This document shows positions 30,249 through 39,380 of a stretch of DNA of 64,000 nt, in pieces. Made by a program: the position numbers and the translations under genes. Under the pieces are notes generated by a model, which saw only the letters and a list, made by a program, of their open reading frames with translations, searched no databases and had not been told where the DNA came from. The stretch is from positions 682,001-746,000 of the forward strand of contig NZ_CCSE01000001.1 of NCBI RefSeq assembly GCF_000756715.1, in the 5' to 3' direction. Positions within the stretch are counted from its first letter, which is position 1, and every line of letters starts with the position of its first letter. This DNA comes from Jeotgalicoccus saudimassiliensis. Lineage in GTDB: Bacteria > Bacillota > Bacilli > Staphylococcales > Salinicoccaceae.

Positions 30249-30254
30249 TATAAT
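30249..30254 (+). promoter_or_regulatory. Candidate -10 of cymR
   Basis: TATAAT at 30249-30254, 38 bp before the start codon. The -35 (TTAAAA, 17 bp upstream) is poor. Confidence 0.4.
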
Positions 30255-30292
30255 ACAAAGAACAGATGAACTAAAATTATTGAGGTGTAAGA

Positions 30293-30709
30293 ATGAAAAT
30301 ATCCACTCGCGGAAGATATGGTTTGTATTTTATGCTGACTCTGGCGAAAGATTACGGCGTTAAAAAGCGCAGCGTAAAATCAGTCGCGACAGAGCGCGAT
30401 ATCAGCGACCTGTATTTAGAGCAGATCGTTGCGAACTTAAAGAAAGACGGCCTGGTGAAAAGTACGAGAGGTGCTTACGGCGGCTATGAGCTGAATTTCC
30501 CGCCCGATGAAATTACAGTCGGTCAGGTATTCAGTGCAGTTGAGGAAAACATTATGATTGTCGATGCGGATAATCATGAAACGAAAAACGAAAGTTTCTT
30601 GTGGAAGCGTATCAGGGATGCAGTTAACGATGTGCTGGACCATACGACACTGCACGATATAGTCGATAATGATACAGACGACTTTGACGGCTATATGTTC
30701 TACATTTAA
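30293..30709 (+). CDS. cymR: Rrf2-family cysteine metabolism repressor CymR
   Basis: DNA-binding regulator of sulfur assimilation and cystine uptake, 138 aa. It has the typical N-terminus MKISTRGRYGLYFML, winged-helix recognition region DLYLEQIVANLKKDGLVKSTRGAYGGY (written here as a span, residues about 39-66), and the conserved tail DDFDGYMFYI. It contains no cysteine at all: residue 25, a Cys in S. aureus CymR, is Lys here. It thus lacks Fe-S ligands of the IscR type, and direct thiol sensing is not possible. In related genomes the cysteine desulfurase gene follows. Here that gene is 8.7 kb away. Confidence 0.9.
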   Translation: MKISTRGRYGLYFMLTLAKDYGVKKRSVKSVATERDISDLYLEQIVANLKKDGLVKSTRGAYGGYELNFPPDEITVGQVFSAVEENIMIVDADNHETKNESFLWKRIRDAVNDVLDHTTLHDIVDNDTDDFDGYMFYI

Positions 30710-30730
30710 ACAATTAAACTTTTACAGATA

Positions 30731-30776
30731 AAACCCGTCCGCCGGACTGCCAAAAAGCAATCCGGCGGACGGGTTT
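30731..30776. terminator. Large bidirectional terminator between cymR and the UbiB-like gene
   Basis: Perfect 16-bp stem (30731-30746 with 30761-30776) with a further 3-bp TGC/GCA pairing inside the loop. T-rich sequence follows on the plus side and TTTT on the minus side. Confidence 0.88.
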
Positions 30777-30815
30777 ATGTTTATGTTTATGTTTATGTTT
30801 ATGTTTATGTTTATG
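30774..30815 (+). repeat. TTTATG hexanucleotide microsatellite, seven copies
   Basis: Seven perfect copies of TTTATG start in the terminator stem and end 8 bp before the stop of the convergent UbiB-like gene. Perfect short repeats of this kind change length by slippage. Confidence 0.95.
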
Positions 30816-30822
30816 TCTGAAA

Positions 30823-32508
30823 CTAAAATCGTCCGGATTTGACTATCGACCATAACAGCCATGCAAACATAATCATTGCGAATATCGCGGCGATTTCTAT
30901 AATGGGAATTCTGAATATAATACTGCCCTCGCCAAGCAGCGCAGAACCGACGATTAAGCCGACCATAACGATACTGAAAGCAAGAAGGACAATACTGAAC
31001 GACAGTCTGTTAATGACTCTGTCGAGATGTTTTGAAAACTGTGAACGGCCTTTAACATCAATTTCAATCGGCAGATTCTGATTTTTTAATCCTTTTGAAA
31101 ACTGATGAACGTTTTCTGTCACTTCGCGCAGTTCACTTCCGAGCTGCTGGATTTCATCAATCTGGAAATTCAGCAGATTTTTCGGATTATACCTCTCGAG
31201 AAGCAGTGCTTTTCCGAATGGCTCGGCAACATCCATAATGCTGAAGTCCGGATCCAGCTGACTGACGACACTTTCAAGCGTGAGCAATGTTTTCGCAAGT
31301 ATCGTAAAGTCCTGCGGCAGTTTAATTTTATACTTATTGGCAATGCCGAATAAATCATTGACTGCATCGCTGAAGTTCAGTTTTGCGAGCGGCACGTCGT
31401 AATACTTGTCCCGCATAATTTCAGCTTCGCGGTTTAAATCACGCATCGATACATCAACCGGCACAACACCCATTTTAACGATGGCTTTAACGACACCGCC
31501 TGAGTCTTTGCGCATCAATGAAATGAGCAGGGAACCAAAATTATTTTTCAGGTCGCTCGTCAGCCGGCCGATCATGCCGAAGTCTAAAAAGGCGAGCGTG
31601 CCGTCATCGAGAACACTGACATTACCGGGGTGCGGGTCGCCGTGGAAATATCCCTCTTCAAATATTTGCTGGAAAATCGCACGGGCCAGTGTATTTGCGA
31701 CCTCACTTTTGTTAATCCCCATCTCATCGAGCTTCATAAGATTATTCACGGGCACACCTTTTATAAAGTCCATGACCATGACATTTTTAGTCGAATATTC
31801 CCAGTAAATCTCAGGGATTTTAATGGCAGGGTCGTTCTTATGTGTTTTACCGATACGTTCGACGTTCCGGGCTTCAATTGTATAATCGAGCTCGTTAATC
31901 AGAGCATCGGAAAACTCATCTATCATATCCGTCACCTGATAGTTACGGGCCCATTCAAGATTCGACTCGGCCAGTCCCGCAAGATGGCGCAGTATTTCAA
32001 GATCTGTCCGTACCGTCTTTTCAATATTTGGACGCTGAATTTTAACAGCGACATCTTCACCTGTATGCAGCATTGCCCGGTGAACCTGGCCGATTGAAGC
32101 AGAGCCGACAGGTTTATCGTCAAAAATCATAAAGAGCTCGTCAATCGGTGCTTCGAGGGACTCTTCGATTAATCTGCGCGCTTCGTCCGGCGGGAACGGG
32201 GGCACATGACTCTGAAGTTTTTCCAGTTCGGCAATTAAATCCGGAGGGAGTAAATCGCCTCTCATCGACGCTATCTGGCCGAGTTTAATAAACGTCGTGC
32301 CCATTTCCTCGATAAAAATGCGGATTCTTTCCGCATAGGTTTTCTCGAGTACTTCATCGTTCTGCTGGCGCAGTAAAATACGCCTCGGCAGTGAAATTAC
32401 GCGGTCCAGACCGATTTCTTCTATGAGGAAGCCCAGTCCGCTTTTTGAGAACTGCATTGCAATTTCACGATAGCGGTTAATATAATTCACCCGTGTCTGA
32501 AGACTCAT
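30823..32508 (-). CDS. ABC1/UbiB-family atypical protein kinase-like protein
   Basis: Membrane-associated atypical kinase/ATPase, 561 aa. The diagnostic KxGQ motif is KLGQ (75-78). The family VAVKIQRP lysine strand, the catalytic-loop block YFHGDPHPGN and the DFGMIG metal motif are all present. Two hydrophobic helices close the protein (about 495-555). Relatives act in quinone biosynthesis or membrane lipid homeostasis. The substrate in Firmicutes, which make menaquinone, is uncertain. Transcribed towards cymR. Confidence 0.85.
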   Translation of the reverse strand: MSLQTRVNYINRYREIAMQFSKSGLGFLIEEIGLDRVISLPRRILLRQQNDEVLEKTYAERIRIFIEEMGTTFIKLGQIASMRGDLLPPDLIAELEKLQSHVPPFPPDEARRLIEESLEAPIDELFMIFDDKPVGSASIGQVHRAMLHTGEDVAVKIQRPNIEKTVRTDLEILRHLAGLAESNLEWARNYQVTDMIDEFSDALINELDYTIEARNVERIGKTHKNDPAIKIPEIYWEYSTKNVMVMDFIKGVPVNNLMKLDEMGINKSEVANTLARAIFQQIFEEGYFHGDPHPGNVSVLDDGTLAFLDFGMIGRLTSDLKNNFGSLLISLMRKDSGGVVKAIVKMGVVPVDVSMRDLNREAEIMRDKYYDVPLAKLNFSDAVNDLFGIANKYKIKLPQDFTILAKTLLTLESVVSQLDPDFSIMDVAEPFGKALLLERYNPKNLLNFQIDEIQQLGSELREVTENVHQFSKGLKNQNLPIEIDVKGRSQFSKHLDRVINRLSFSIVLLAFSIVMVGLIVGSALLGEGSIIFRIPIIEIAAIFAMIMFAWLLWSIVKSGRF

Positions 32509-32544
32509 AAGCCGGTCACTCCTAAAGTTTAAATACTAATCTTT

Positions 32545-32573
32545 ATTATAGATGTGTCAGTATTTTAGTTAAA
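32545..32573 (-). promoter_or_regulatory. Candidate promoter of the UbiB-like gene
   Basis: On the minus strand TATAAT (32545-32550) lies 17 bp after TTTAAC (32568-32573), 37 bp ahead of the start codon. Confidence 0.45.
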
Positions 32574-32583
32574 GGATAATCCC

Positions 32584-33936
32584 TCAGAAAAACTCTTTAA
32601 ACAACGCTTTAATTGCCGGTTCATGATCTTTTGTTTTTATTGCAAACATCATACTGTACTCCGTTGAACCCTGGTTCATCATGCGGATGTTGACCTGTTC
32701 TTTTGCGAGAGCTGCCGTAACACGGCTGACGATACCCACCTGACGGGCCATGCCGAGTCCGACGATAAAGAGCATGCTCAGATCTTCTTCGACTTCAATC
32801 CATTCAGGCTCAAGCTGAATATCGATTTCGTCGATAATTTTCTCGAGAGAGTCATTATTGTCGAACTGATTTGAACGCATAATAATCGAAATATCATCAA
32901 TCCCGGAAGGCATATGCTCGTATGAAATCTGATAGTCTTCAAGAATCTGCAAAATACGTCGCGTAAAGCCGACTTCTTTGTTCAGTAAATATTTGTGCAG
33001 TGAGATGGAAGTAAATCCTTCATCACAGCTGAAGCCGATAACCGGAATATCCGGATCAAGGTCGCGTTCGGGTACAATTTTAGTTCCCTCGATATGCGGG
33101 GCATTCGTATCGCGGATCATAACAGGGATCTTTTCCTGATACAGCGGTTCAAGTGCTTCATCGTGGAAAATACCAAAACCGGCATATGCAAGTTCGCGCA
33201 TTTCGCGGTATGTAATTTCCTCGATTTTGTATGGATTGTCGATAATGCCTGGATGTGCTGCATAAATGTGTGATTCATCTGTATAATTTTCATACAGTTC
33301 TGCTCGGATACCGCGTGCAATAATAGCACCTGTAATATCAGAACCGCCGCGTGCGAACGTCACGATGTTACCGTTGTCTGCGATCCCGTAAAATCCAGGA
33401 ATGACCAGAACATCTTCGGGATAGTCTTTTAATTTGCTGATGTTTTCGTATGAACCAGGGATCAGTCTTGCGTTCGCAGGCGTATTCGTAACTTTTATGC
33501 CTGCTTCTTCCGGTGATACGTATTTAGCGTTTACACCAAGCGAGTTGAAGTAGGAGCTGATCAGGCGGGCATTAAAATCTTCGCCGCGGGACTTCAGTGC
33601 ATCGAGCAGTTCTTCATCGTCTTCAATCGTCGTTAAATAGCTGCGCAAAATGTTTTCAAAATCATCGAGCAGCGAACGGTCGACTGCAAGTTCGTCAATA
33701 ATTGATTCATAGCGTTTTAATATTTCACTTAAAGCATCTTCGGTATCGAGGCCGGAAATTTTGCTGGCGTGGAGTGCAATGAGCATATCGGTTACTTTTA
33801 CATCGTCATCGTGTCTCTTTCCGGGCGCGCTCACCACGATGGTTTTAATGTTTTTATCGTTTTGGACTATGGATGCGACTTTCTTAATTTGTGTTGCATT
33901 AGACAGGGAACTTCCACCAAATTTAGCTACTTTCAT
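32584..33936 (-). CDS. Aspartate kinase
   Basis: First step of the aspartate pathway to threonine, methionine, lysine and diaminopimelate, 450 aa. The kinase domain starts with KFGGSSLSNA (5-14) and includes ARGGSDITGAI. Two ACT domains occupy about residues 300-450 (GFTSISLHKY, LSMLFIVGLGMARQVG), giving feedback control. ATG 33936 follows AAAAGGTG; an in-frame GTG at 33945 is in that ribosome site. Divergent from hom-thrC-thrB, which suggests a threonine-oriented isozyme. Other isozymes may exist elsewhere, so I leave the symbol blank. Confidence 0.9.
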   Translation of the reverse strand: MKVAKFGGSSLSNATQIKKVASIVQNDKNIKTIVVSAPGKRHDDDVKVTDMLIALHASKISGLDTEDALSEILKRYESIIDELAVDRSLLDDFENILRSYLTTIEDDEELLDALKSRGEDFNARLISSYFNSLGVNAKYVSPEEAGIKVTNTPANARLIPGSYENISKLKDYPEDVLVIPGFYGIADNGNIVTFARGGSDITGAIIARGIRAELYENYTDESHIYAAHPGIIDNPYKIEEITYREMRELAYAGFGIFHDEALEPLYQEKIPVMIRDTNAPHIEGTKIVPERDLDPDIPVIGFSCDEGFTSISLHKYLLNKEVGFTRRILQILEDYQISYEHMPSGIDDISIIMRSNQFDNNDSLEKIIDEIDIQLEPEWIEVEEDLSMLFIVGLGMARQVGIVSRVTAALAKEQVNIRMMNQGSTEYSMMFAIKTKDHEPAIKALFKEFF

Positions 33937-34019
33937 ATTAAACACCTTTTTTTATATTAGTTTTAGGGTCTTATAATACATTAAAAGTTTAGAAAAGTGT
34001 AGAGTTTTCAGAATACATC

Positions 34020-34048
34020 TTGAATTTTTTTCTGAATCGCTCTAATAT
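34020..34048 (+). promoter_or_regulatory. Candidate promoter of hom-thrC-thrB
   Basis: TTGAAT (34020-34025), 17-bp spacer, TAATAT (34043-34048), 36 bp before the hom start. No T-box or attenuator is visible in this 147-bp divergent region. Confidence 0.5.
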
Positions 34049-34083
34049 AAGTGTTTATAACTAACTCAATATTGGAGGTCACT

Positions 34084-35292
34084 ATGAATAAGAAAATTGC
34101 TTTACTCGGTATGGGCACTGTGGGCAGCGGTGTCGTTAATTTAATACGAGAAAATGAAGACTTGATACATTCATCGTCAGGGGTGGGCTTTACGATTACC
34201 CACGTTTTGGTTACGGATACGACCAAGACCAGAACCGCTGATGTATCAAACATTCGGGTGACTGATGATATTACGGAAATAGAAAATGCCGATATCGACC
34301 TTGCAGTGGAAGTAATGGGAGGTATCGACAGCACGAAAGAAATTATTAAAAGATTTTTACAAAAAGGCATTCCGGTCGTGACGGCGAACAAGGATATGCT
34401 TGCTGTTCATATCGATGAACTGGAACAGACCGCTGCGGAGAATAATACGGCGCTGTACTACGAAGCGGCAGTTGCAGGCGGCATTCCGATTATTCACACA
34501 TTGCAGCACAGTTTAAATGCAAATAAGATATCAAAGGTAATGGGAATTCTGAACGGTACGACGAACTACATCTTATCGAAGATGGCGTTTGACGGCTGGG
34601 AATACGACGATGCATTAAAAGATGCACAGGCAATCGGCTACGCAGAAGCGGACCCGACAGCCGATGTAGAAGGTATCGATGCAGCGCGTAAAACACTGCT
34701 TCTTGCTCGCCTTGCATTCGATAAAAAGTTCACACTCGATCAGGTAAAGCTGAACGGCATTTCGGGGGTGGATATTAAAGATATAGAACTAGCCAAAAGT
34801 GCAGGCTTAACTTTAAAACTGCTCGGTGTGGCGGAAGATCTGCAGGGTAAATACAATCTTGCGGTTGAACCGATTTTCGTTGAAACGACACATCAGCTGG
34901 CGAACGTACATTATGAAAAGAATGCGGTATTCGTTAACGGAAATATGCTCGGTGAAGCAATGTTCTACGGTCCGGGTGCCGGCAGTTATGAAACTGCATC
35001 AGCCGTCGTAAGCGACATGATCAACAGTGCTGTGATTACAGCGGAAGCGAAAAATGTGCCGGCAGAAAACGGCGAACTTGCTGAGGAGCTCGCAGACAGT
35101 GCATACTATTTAAGATTTAATGAATCATTACACGATGTACAGTCATTCCTTGCTTCACTTGATGTGCAGTTTGAAAATATAGATACAGAAGAAGCGGCGT
35201 TCAGAACGGTTAAAATGAGCGGTGCAGTATTACAGCAGATTAAAGATAAATTCGCGGTTGCCGCGGCATATAAAATAAATGGAGCTGAATAA
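34084..35292 (+). CDS. hom: Homoserine dehydrogenase
   Basis: NAD(P)-dependent reduction of aspartate semialdehyde to homoserine, 402 aa. It has the Rossmann motif [13 protein letters not shown] near the N-terminus, then the signature [11 protein letters not shown] and the catalytic region [12 protein letters not shown] with DAARK. The C-terminal ACT-like segment is only about 70 residues, shorter than the S. aureus enzyme (about 426 aa in total), so feedback control may differ. ATG 34084 follows GGAGGTCACT. Three-gene operon with thrC and thrB, gaps of 2 and 1 bp. Confidence 0.94.
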   Translation: MNKKIALLGMGTVGSGVVNLIRENEDLIHSSSGVGFTITHVLVTDTTKTRTADVSNIRVTDDITEIENADIDLAVEVMGGIDSTKEIIKRFLQKGIPVVTANKDMLAVHIDELEQTAAENNTALYYEAAVAGGIPIIHTLQHSLNANKISKVMGILNGTTNYILSKMAFDGWEYDDALKDAQAIGYAEADPTADVEGIDAARKTLLLARLAFDKKFTLDQVKLNGISGVDIKDIELAKSAGLTLKLLGVAEDLQGKYNLAVEPIFVETTHQLANVHYEKNAVFVNGNMLGEAMFYGPGAGSYETASAVVSDMINSAVITAEAKNVPAENGELAEELADSAYYLRFNESLHDVQSFLASLDVQFENIDTEEAAFRTVKMSGAVLQQIKDKFAVAAAYKINGAE

Positions 35293-35294
35293 TC

Positions 35295-36356
35295 ATGACT
35301 TGGCAGGGTGTCCTAAAAGAATATAAAGAATATTTACCAGTAACAGAAAACACACCGGAATTGACTTTGTATGAAGGTAATACTCCATTAATTAAATTGG
35401 AAAAGCTGTCTCTTGAACTCGGCATAGAACTGCATGCAAAATTCGAAGGTCTGAACCCAACAGGTTCGTTTAAGGACCGGGGGATGGTGCTTGCAGTGGC
35501 GAAAGCGAAAGAAGACGGTGCACACACTGTAATTTGTGCGTCAACGGGGAATACATCAGCTGCAGCATCTGCTTATGCCGCTCGTGCCGGATTGAATTCA
35601 ATCGTTATTCTGCCCGAGGGCAAAGTGGCTGTCGGTAAAGTAACCCAGGCGATGATGTCGGGTGCAAAAACTGTAACGATAGACGGCAACTTTGACGATG
35701 CACTGAAAATCGTCCGTAAAATTTCCGCAGAGAACGAAGGTATTGAACTGGTTAACTCGTTAAATCCGTACCGTATCGAATGTCAGAAGACAGCTTCTTT
35801 TGAAGTGGTGGATGCACTCGGTAAGGCACCGGACTACTTATGTATACCTGTCGGTAACGCAGCAAACATTGCGGCGTACTGGAAAGGGTTTAAAGAATAT
35901 AACGAGAAAAAAGGCTCGGCTTTACCGAAAATGTTCGGCTTTGAAGCTGAAGGCTCCGCTGCAATCGTTAAAGGTGAAATTATCGAAAACCCTGAAACAG
36001 TCGGCACGGCAATCCGTATCGGAAACCCTGCAAGCTGGGACAAAGCTGTGGCGGCACGCGACGAATCAGGAGGTAAAATCGATTCGGTAACAGACGATGA
36101 AATTCTCGCGGCTTATAAACGCGTAGCATCTTCTGAAGGTGTATTCTGTGAACCGGGCTCTGCTGCATCACTCGCAGGTGTCATTAAATCCGTGGAAAAC
36201 GGCAGCATTAAAAAAGGTTCCACAGTCGTAACCGTGCTGACTGGGAATGGTCTGAAAGACCCGGACACTGCGATGGAAGTTGCACTCGACCAGCCGAAAA
36301 AACTGCCGATGGATGAGCAGGTTATCGTAGAATATATCGAAAGTCTGGAACAGTAG
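35295..36356 (+). CDS. thrC: Threonine synthase
   Basis: PLP enzyme converting O-phosphohomoserine to threonine, 353 aa, the short class. The cofactor lysine is K60 in [10 protein letters not shown]. The phosphate-binding region is [12 protein letters not shown], and the C-terminal serine/glycine loop [11 protein letters not shown]. It starts 2 bp after hom, with GGAGC in the hom end as ribosome site. Confidence 0.95.
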   Translation: MTWQGVLKEYKEYLPVTENTPELTLYEGNTPLIKLEKLSLELGIELHAKFEGLNPTGSFKDRGMVLAVAKAKEDGAHTVICASTGNTSAAASAYAARAGLNSIVILPEGKVAVGKVTQAMMSGAKTVTIDGNFDDALKIVRKISAENEGIELVNSLNPYRIECQKTASFEVVDALGKAPDYLCIPVGNAANIAAYWKGFKEYNEKKGSALPKMFGFEAEGSAAIVKGEIIENPETVGTAIRIGNPASWDKAVAARDESGGKIDSVTDDEILAAYKRVASSEGVFCEPGSAASLAGVIKSVENGSIKKGSTVVTVLTGNGLKDPDTAMEVALDQPKKLPMDEQVIVEYIESLEQ

Positions 36357-36357
36357 G

Positions 36358-37236
36358 ATGGCTGAGTTATCGTTAAAAATCCCGGCGTCGAGTGCAAACC
36401 TCGGACTCGGATTTGATTCAATCGGTGTTGCTGTTAACAAATTTCTGTATATTGAAGCGAATCTGTCGGATACTTTTAAAGTATCGTTTAAAGACTTTGC
36501 ATTATCCGTGCTGCCGTCCGATGAAACAAATTTAGTGTTCACGACAGCACGCAATATTGCCGGTAAATACGGTAAGGAACTGCCCGCGCTGCACATCGAA
36601 ATGCAGAGCGAAATTCCGTTGTCCCACGGTCTCGGTTCGTCATCCAGTGCGATTGTCGCAGGTATCGAAATCGCTGATCACTTCCTCGGACTTAACTTAT
36701 CCGATCACGATAAAGTGCTCCTCGGCTGTGAAATCGAAGGGCACCCGGATAACATCGGTCCGTGTATTACCGGCGGTGCTTTCGTCGGATATTATCAGGA
36801 CGGCGAGCTGTTTTACTATCATCTCGACCTCGATAATATCGGTCTGATTATCAGCGTGCCGGAGTATGAAATAAATACTGAAGAGGCACGCGACGTACTG
36901 CCTAATGCTTACACTAGAAGTGAAGCGGTGGCACAGAACGCACTTGCCAATGTGATGATTCTGGCACTTCATAACAAAGATTACGGTCTGATGGGCGAGC
37001 TCATGATGAAAGACAGTTTCCACGAACCGTACCGTCAGCCGCTGATTAAAGAATTCGACGACATTAAAAAATCTGCACTGGATGCAGGAGCACTTGCTAC
37101 GGTAATCAGCGGTGCCGGTCCGACAGTGCTGACCCTTGCAGAAGAAGATGCGCTTGACACAGTACTTCAGAAACTGCAGTCAGTTGAAGATGTGCATCAT
37201 GAAATTGTCAGCGTCTATACGAAAGAGGGAGTTTAG
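36358..37236 (+). CDS. thrB: Homoserine kinase
   Basis: GHMP kinase phosphorylating homoserine for ThrC, 292 aa. The ATP motif is PLSHGLGSSSSA (87-98). Motif 1 is PASSANLGLGFD (9-20) and motif 3 VISGAGPTVL near the end. It begins one base after the thrC stop. No terminator is obvious after it; the next gene begins 58 bp on. Confidence 0.95.
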   Translation: MAELSLKIPASSANLGLGFDSIGVAVNKFLYIEANLSDTFKVSFKDFALSVLPSDETNLVFTTARNIAGKYGKELPALHIEMQSEIPLSHGLGSSSSAIVAGIEIADHFLGLNLSDHDKVLLGCEIEGHPDNIGPCITGGAFVGYYQDGELFYYHLDLDNIGLIISVPEYEINTEEARDVLPNAYTRSEAVAQNALANVMILALHNKDYGLMGELMMKDSFHEPYRQPLIKEFDDIKKSALDAGALATVISGAGPTVLTLAEEDALDTVLQKLQSVEDVHHEIVSVYTKEGV

Positions 37237-37294
37237 CAGCCGGTGAAAAGGGAACAGTGATATGAGTTAAATAATATCGCAGAGGACTGATATA

Positions 37295-37732
37295 ATGGCT
37301 TGGAATATGCAGGACTATCCCGATTCACTGAAGAATTTTGACGAACTCGAACGGAAGAAAATAATCGATATAGCAAATGCACTGCTCGACAGCGGATACA
37401 GTGAGGAGCGTGCGATACCAATCGCAACATCCGAAGGTAAAGACTGGTATAAAAACGCGTCGGATAAAGAAAAGAAAGAATTTGAAAACGAAGATAATCC
37501 GTCTAAAAACGACACACACGATACAGAAAGTGCGAATCCGGATCTGCTGGATGAAGACGTTGTTGTGAAATACGACGACGAAAGAGACGAATGGACAGTG
37601 AAATCCGTTAAGGCAGAGCGCGCAGCCGGAACTTATCAATATAAAAACGAAGCTGTGGAGCGCGCGAAGGAAATTGCCGAGAATAAAAACTCAAACGTTG
37701 TGACGTATACGAAAGACGGCAAAAAAGAATAA
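37295..37732 (+). CDS. DUF2188-type small hydrophilic protein
   Basis: Acidic soluble protein of 145 aa. The first 60 residues (MAWNMQDYPDSLKNF, RAIPIATSEGKDWY) resemble a ChaB-like helical module seen in staphylococcal DUF2188 proteins. A charged low-complexity linker covers about 61-88. The C-terminal DUF2188 unit (residues 89-145) ends with the typical EAVERAKEIAENKNSNVVTYTKDG pattern (residues about 118-141). No catalytic residues are evident. AGAGGAC ribosome site. Function unknown; stress association is only a guess. Confidence 0.75.
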   Translation: MAWNMQDYPDSLKNFDELERKKIIDIANALLDSGYSEERAIPIATSEGKDWYKNASDKEKKEFENEDNPSKNDTHDTESANPDLLDEDVVVKYDDERDEWTVKSVKAERAAGTYQYKNEAVERAKEIAENKNSNVVTYTKDGKKE

Positions 37733-37745
37733 ATTCTATTGGGAG

Positions 37746-37770
37746 AGGGCTGATTTTCAGCCCTTTTTTT
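37746..37770 (+). terminator. Terminator after the DUF2188 gene
   Basis: AGGGCTGA / TCAGCCCT, 8-bp perfect stem, 3-nt loop, seven T residues. Confidence 0.9.
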
Positions 37771-37822
37771 GTTTGGGGTTGGAGCGTTTTGTATGTGGAG
37801 ATGTACGGGAAGTGGTGGATTG

Positions 37823-38171
37823 ACAACGGTGGCGTGCCGTTGTGTACCGAGAGGGCTGGAATGACAACGGCGAACGCCCGTTGTAAACCGGGAGGGCTGG
37901 AATGACAACGGTGATTCCCCGTTGTGAACTATGGGTGCTGGATTGACAACGGCGACTGCCCGTTGTGAACCGAGAGTGCTGGAATGACAACGGTGATTCC
38001 CCGTTGTGAACTATGGGTGCTGGATTGACAACGGCGACTGCCCGTTGTGAACCGAGAGTGCTGGAATGACAACGGTGATTCCCCGTTGTGAACCGGGAGG
38101 GCTGGAATGACAACAGTGATCCCCCGTTGTGAACCAGGAGTGTTGGATTGACAACGGCGAACGCCCGTTGT
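37823..38171. repeat. Array C: nine tandem hairpins with exact 41-bp period
   Basis: ACAACGG, a 7-nt loop and CCGTTGT, then a 20-nt linker, repeated at 37823, 37864, 37905, 37946, 37987, 38028, 38069, 38110 and 38151. All arms are perfectly complementary except one A-C mismatch in the eighth copy. Loops fall in two classes, TGATTCC-like and CGAACGC/CGACTGC-like. They alternate in copies 3-7, where an 82-bp two-unit block is duplicated. Linkers also alternate (GAACCGAGAGTGCTGGAATG versus GAACTATGGGTGCTGGATTG). It lies between converging genes. The stretch 38172-38235 is C/A-rich and holds nothing I recognise. Confidence 0.95.
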
Positions 38172-38235
38172 CAATCAATCCACCCAATCCACCCAAACTT
38201 ACTAACTCCAACTTCAACCCACTCCCAAACTCACC

Positions 38236-38278
38236 AAAAAACAGCAGGACCGCCTCATAAAAAAGGCGGTCCTGCTGT
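38236..38278 (-). terminator. Terminator of the LLM oxidoreductase gene
   Basis: Perfect 14-bp stem (38241-38254 with 38265-38278). On the minus strand it is followed by a T-run (38236-38240). Confidence 0.88.
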
Positions 38279-38292
38279 CTGCATAACAAAAA

Positions 38293-39300
38293 TCATTCGA
38301 TTTCCGCGTTATATTCCTTCACGGCTTCTTCAAACAGGTCATATGACTTCAATAACTGATCCATATCGTATATATATGCGGTCATAATGATTTCATCGAC
38401 TCCGAATTTTTTCTGGAAGTCTTTCAGCTGTTCAACTGCATCGTCTTTCGTCCCGAAAAACTGTATCGGGAATGAGCTGTTGATTGCCATTTCTTCCCGC
38501 GGTGACCAGATGCCGTCCATTGAATCGACCGGCGGCTGGAGCTGGTCGCGCTTATTGCGGATCAATCCGAGTATTGTCTGGTAATGTGTTGTCGCCAAAT
38601 ATTCTGCTTCAGCTCGCGTATTTGCCAAAATCGCATTGTTCGACACCATCTTATACGGCTCAGCCAGTTGTTTGCCGGGTTTAAAGTTTGCTTCATAAAT
38701 TTCAAATGCATCTTTCATCTGTGCCGGTGCAAAGTGAGCGGCAAAGGCATACGGCAGGCCGAGACTTGCTGCTATGTGTGCAGAGTCGGTTGATGAACCG
38801 AGTACATAAAGCGGAATTTCAGTGCCTGCACCCGGATACGCAATTAATGAAGTACCTGAATCTGATAAATATCGCTGCAGCTCTTCGATTTCATCTTTAA
38901 ATGAAAATACGCCTTCATGGTTATTGCGGCGGATTGCATTTGCTGTCAGCATATCCGTTCCCGGTGCACGACCGAGTCCGAGATCCAGACGGTCGCCGAA
39001 TATTGCATGGAGTGTCCCGAATTCTTCGGCGACGATGTACGGCGAGTGGTTCGGCAGCATCACACCGCCGCTTCCGACGCGCAGGTGCTCGGTGTTGTGC
39101 AGTATATGCTGAATGAGCTGGCGCGTCGCACTCGACGCCACAGACACCATGTTATGGTGCTCGGAAACCCAGTAGCGCTGATAACTTGAGCCGTCCACGT
39201 GTTTGGCGAGCTTTATCATGTCTTCGAATGCGCCTTTTGCATCCGAACCCTGACGGACTGGCACCAGATTCAGTACCGATATATTTAATTTCTTAGTCAT
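38293..39300 (-). CDS. LLM-class flavin-dependent oxidoreductase
   Basis: Luciferase-like TIM-barrel monooxygenase of 335 aa that uses reduced FMN. Recognisable blocks are SVLNLVPVRQG, YWVSEHHN, VGSGGVMLPNHSP, LGRAPGTD and YVLGSSTDSAHIA. It belongs to the group often annotated as alkanal monooxygenase-like with no known substrate. ATG 39300 is chosen over upstream in-frame starts because GGAGGTTTCAAG lies directly before it. Divergent from the cysteine desulfurase gene. Confidence 0.88.
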   Translation of the reverse strand: MTKKLNISVLNLVPVRQGSDAKGAFEDMIKLAKHVDGSSYQRYWVSEHHNMVSVASSATRQLIQHILHNTEHLRVGSGGVMLPNHSPYIVAEEFGTLHAIFGDRLDLGLGRAPGTDMLTANAIRRNNHEGVFSFKDEIEELQRYLSDSGTSLIAYPGAGTEIPLYVLGSSTDSAHIAASLGLPYAFAAHFAPAQMKDAFEIYEANFKPGKQLAEPYKMVSNNAILANTRAEAEYLATTHYQTILGLIRNKRDQLQPPVDSMDGIWSPREEMAINSSFPIQFFGTKDDAVEQLKDFQKKFGVDEIIMTAYIYDMDQLLKSYDLFEEAVKEYNAEIE

Positions 39301-39380
39301 CTTGAAACCTCCATGTAAATTAACTGTCATATAGTATTCTCTTATAATCAAACAGAAAAGTATAAAAATCTGCCTGAACG

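Noticed and set aside
37757-38289. Long minus-strand open frames through array C coding for repeated peptides
   Set aside because: The 41-bp period is not a multiple of three, so the peptide repeats arise by cycling through frames. There is no ribosome site, and the frames end at the array borders.
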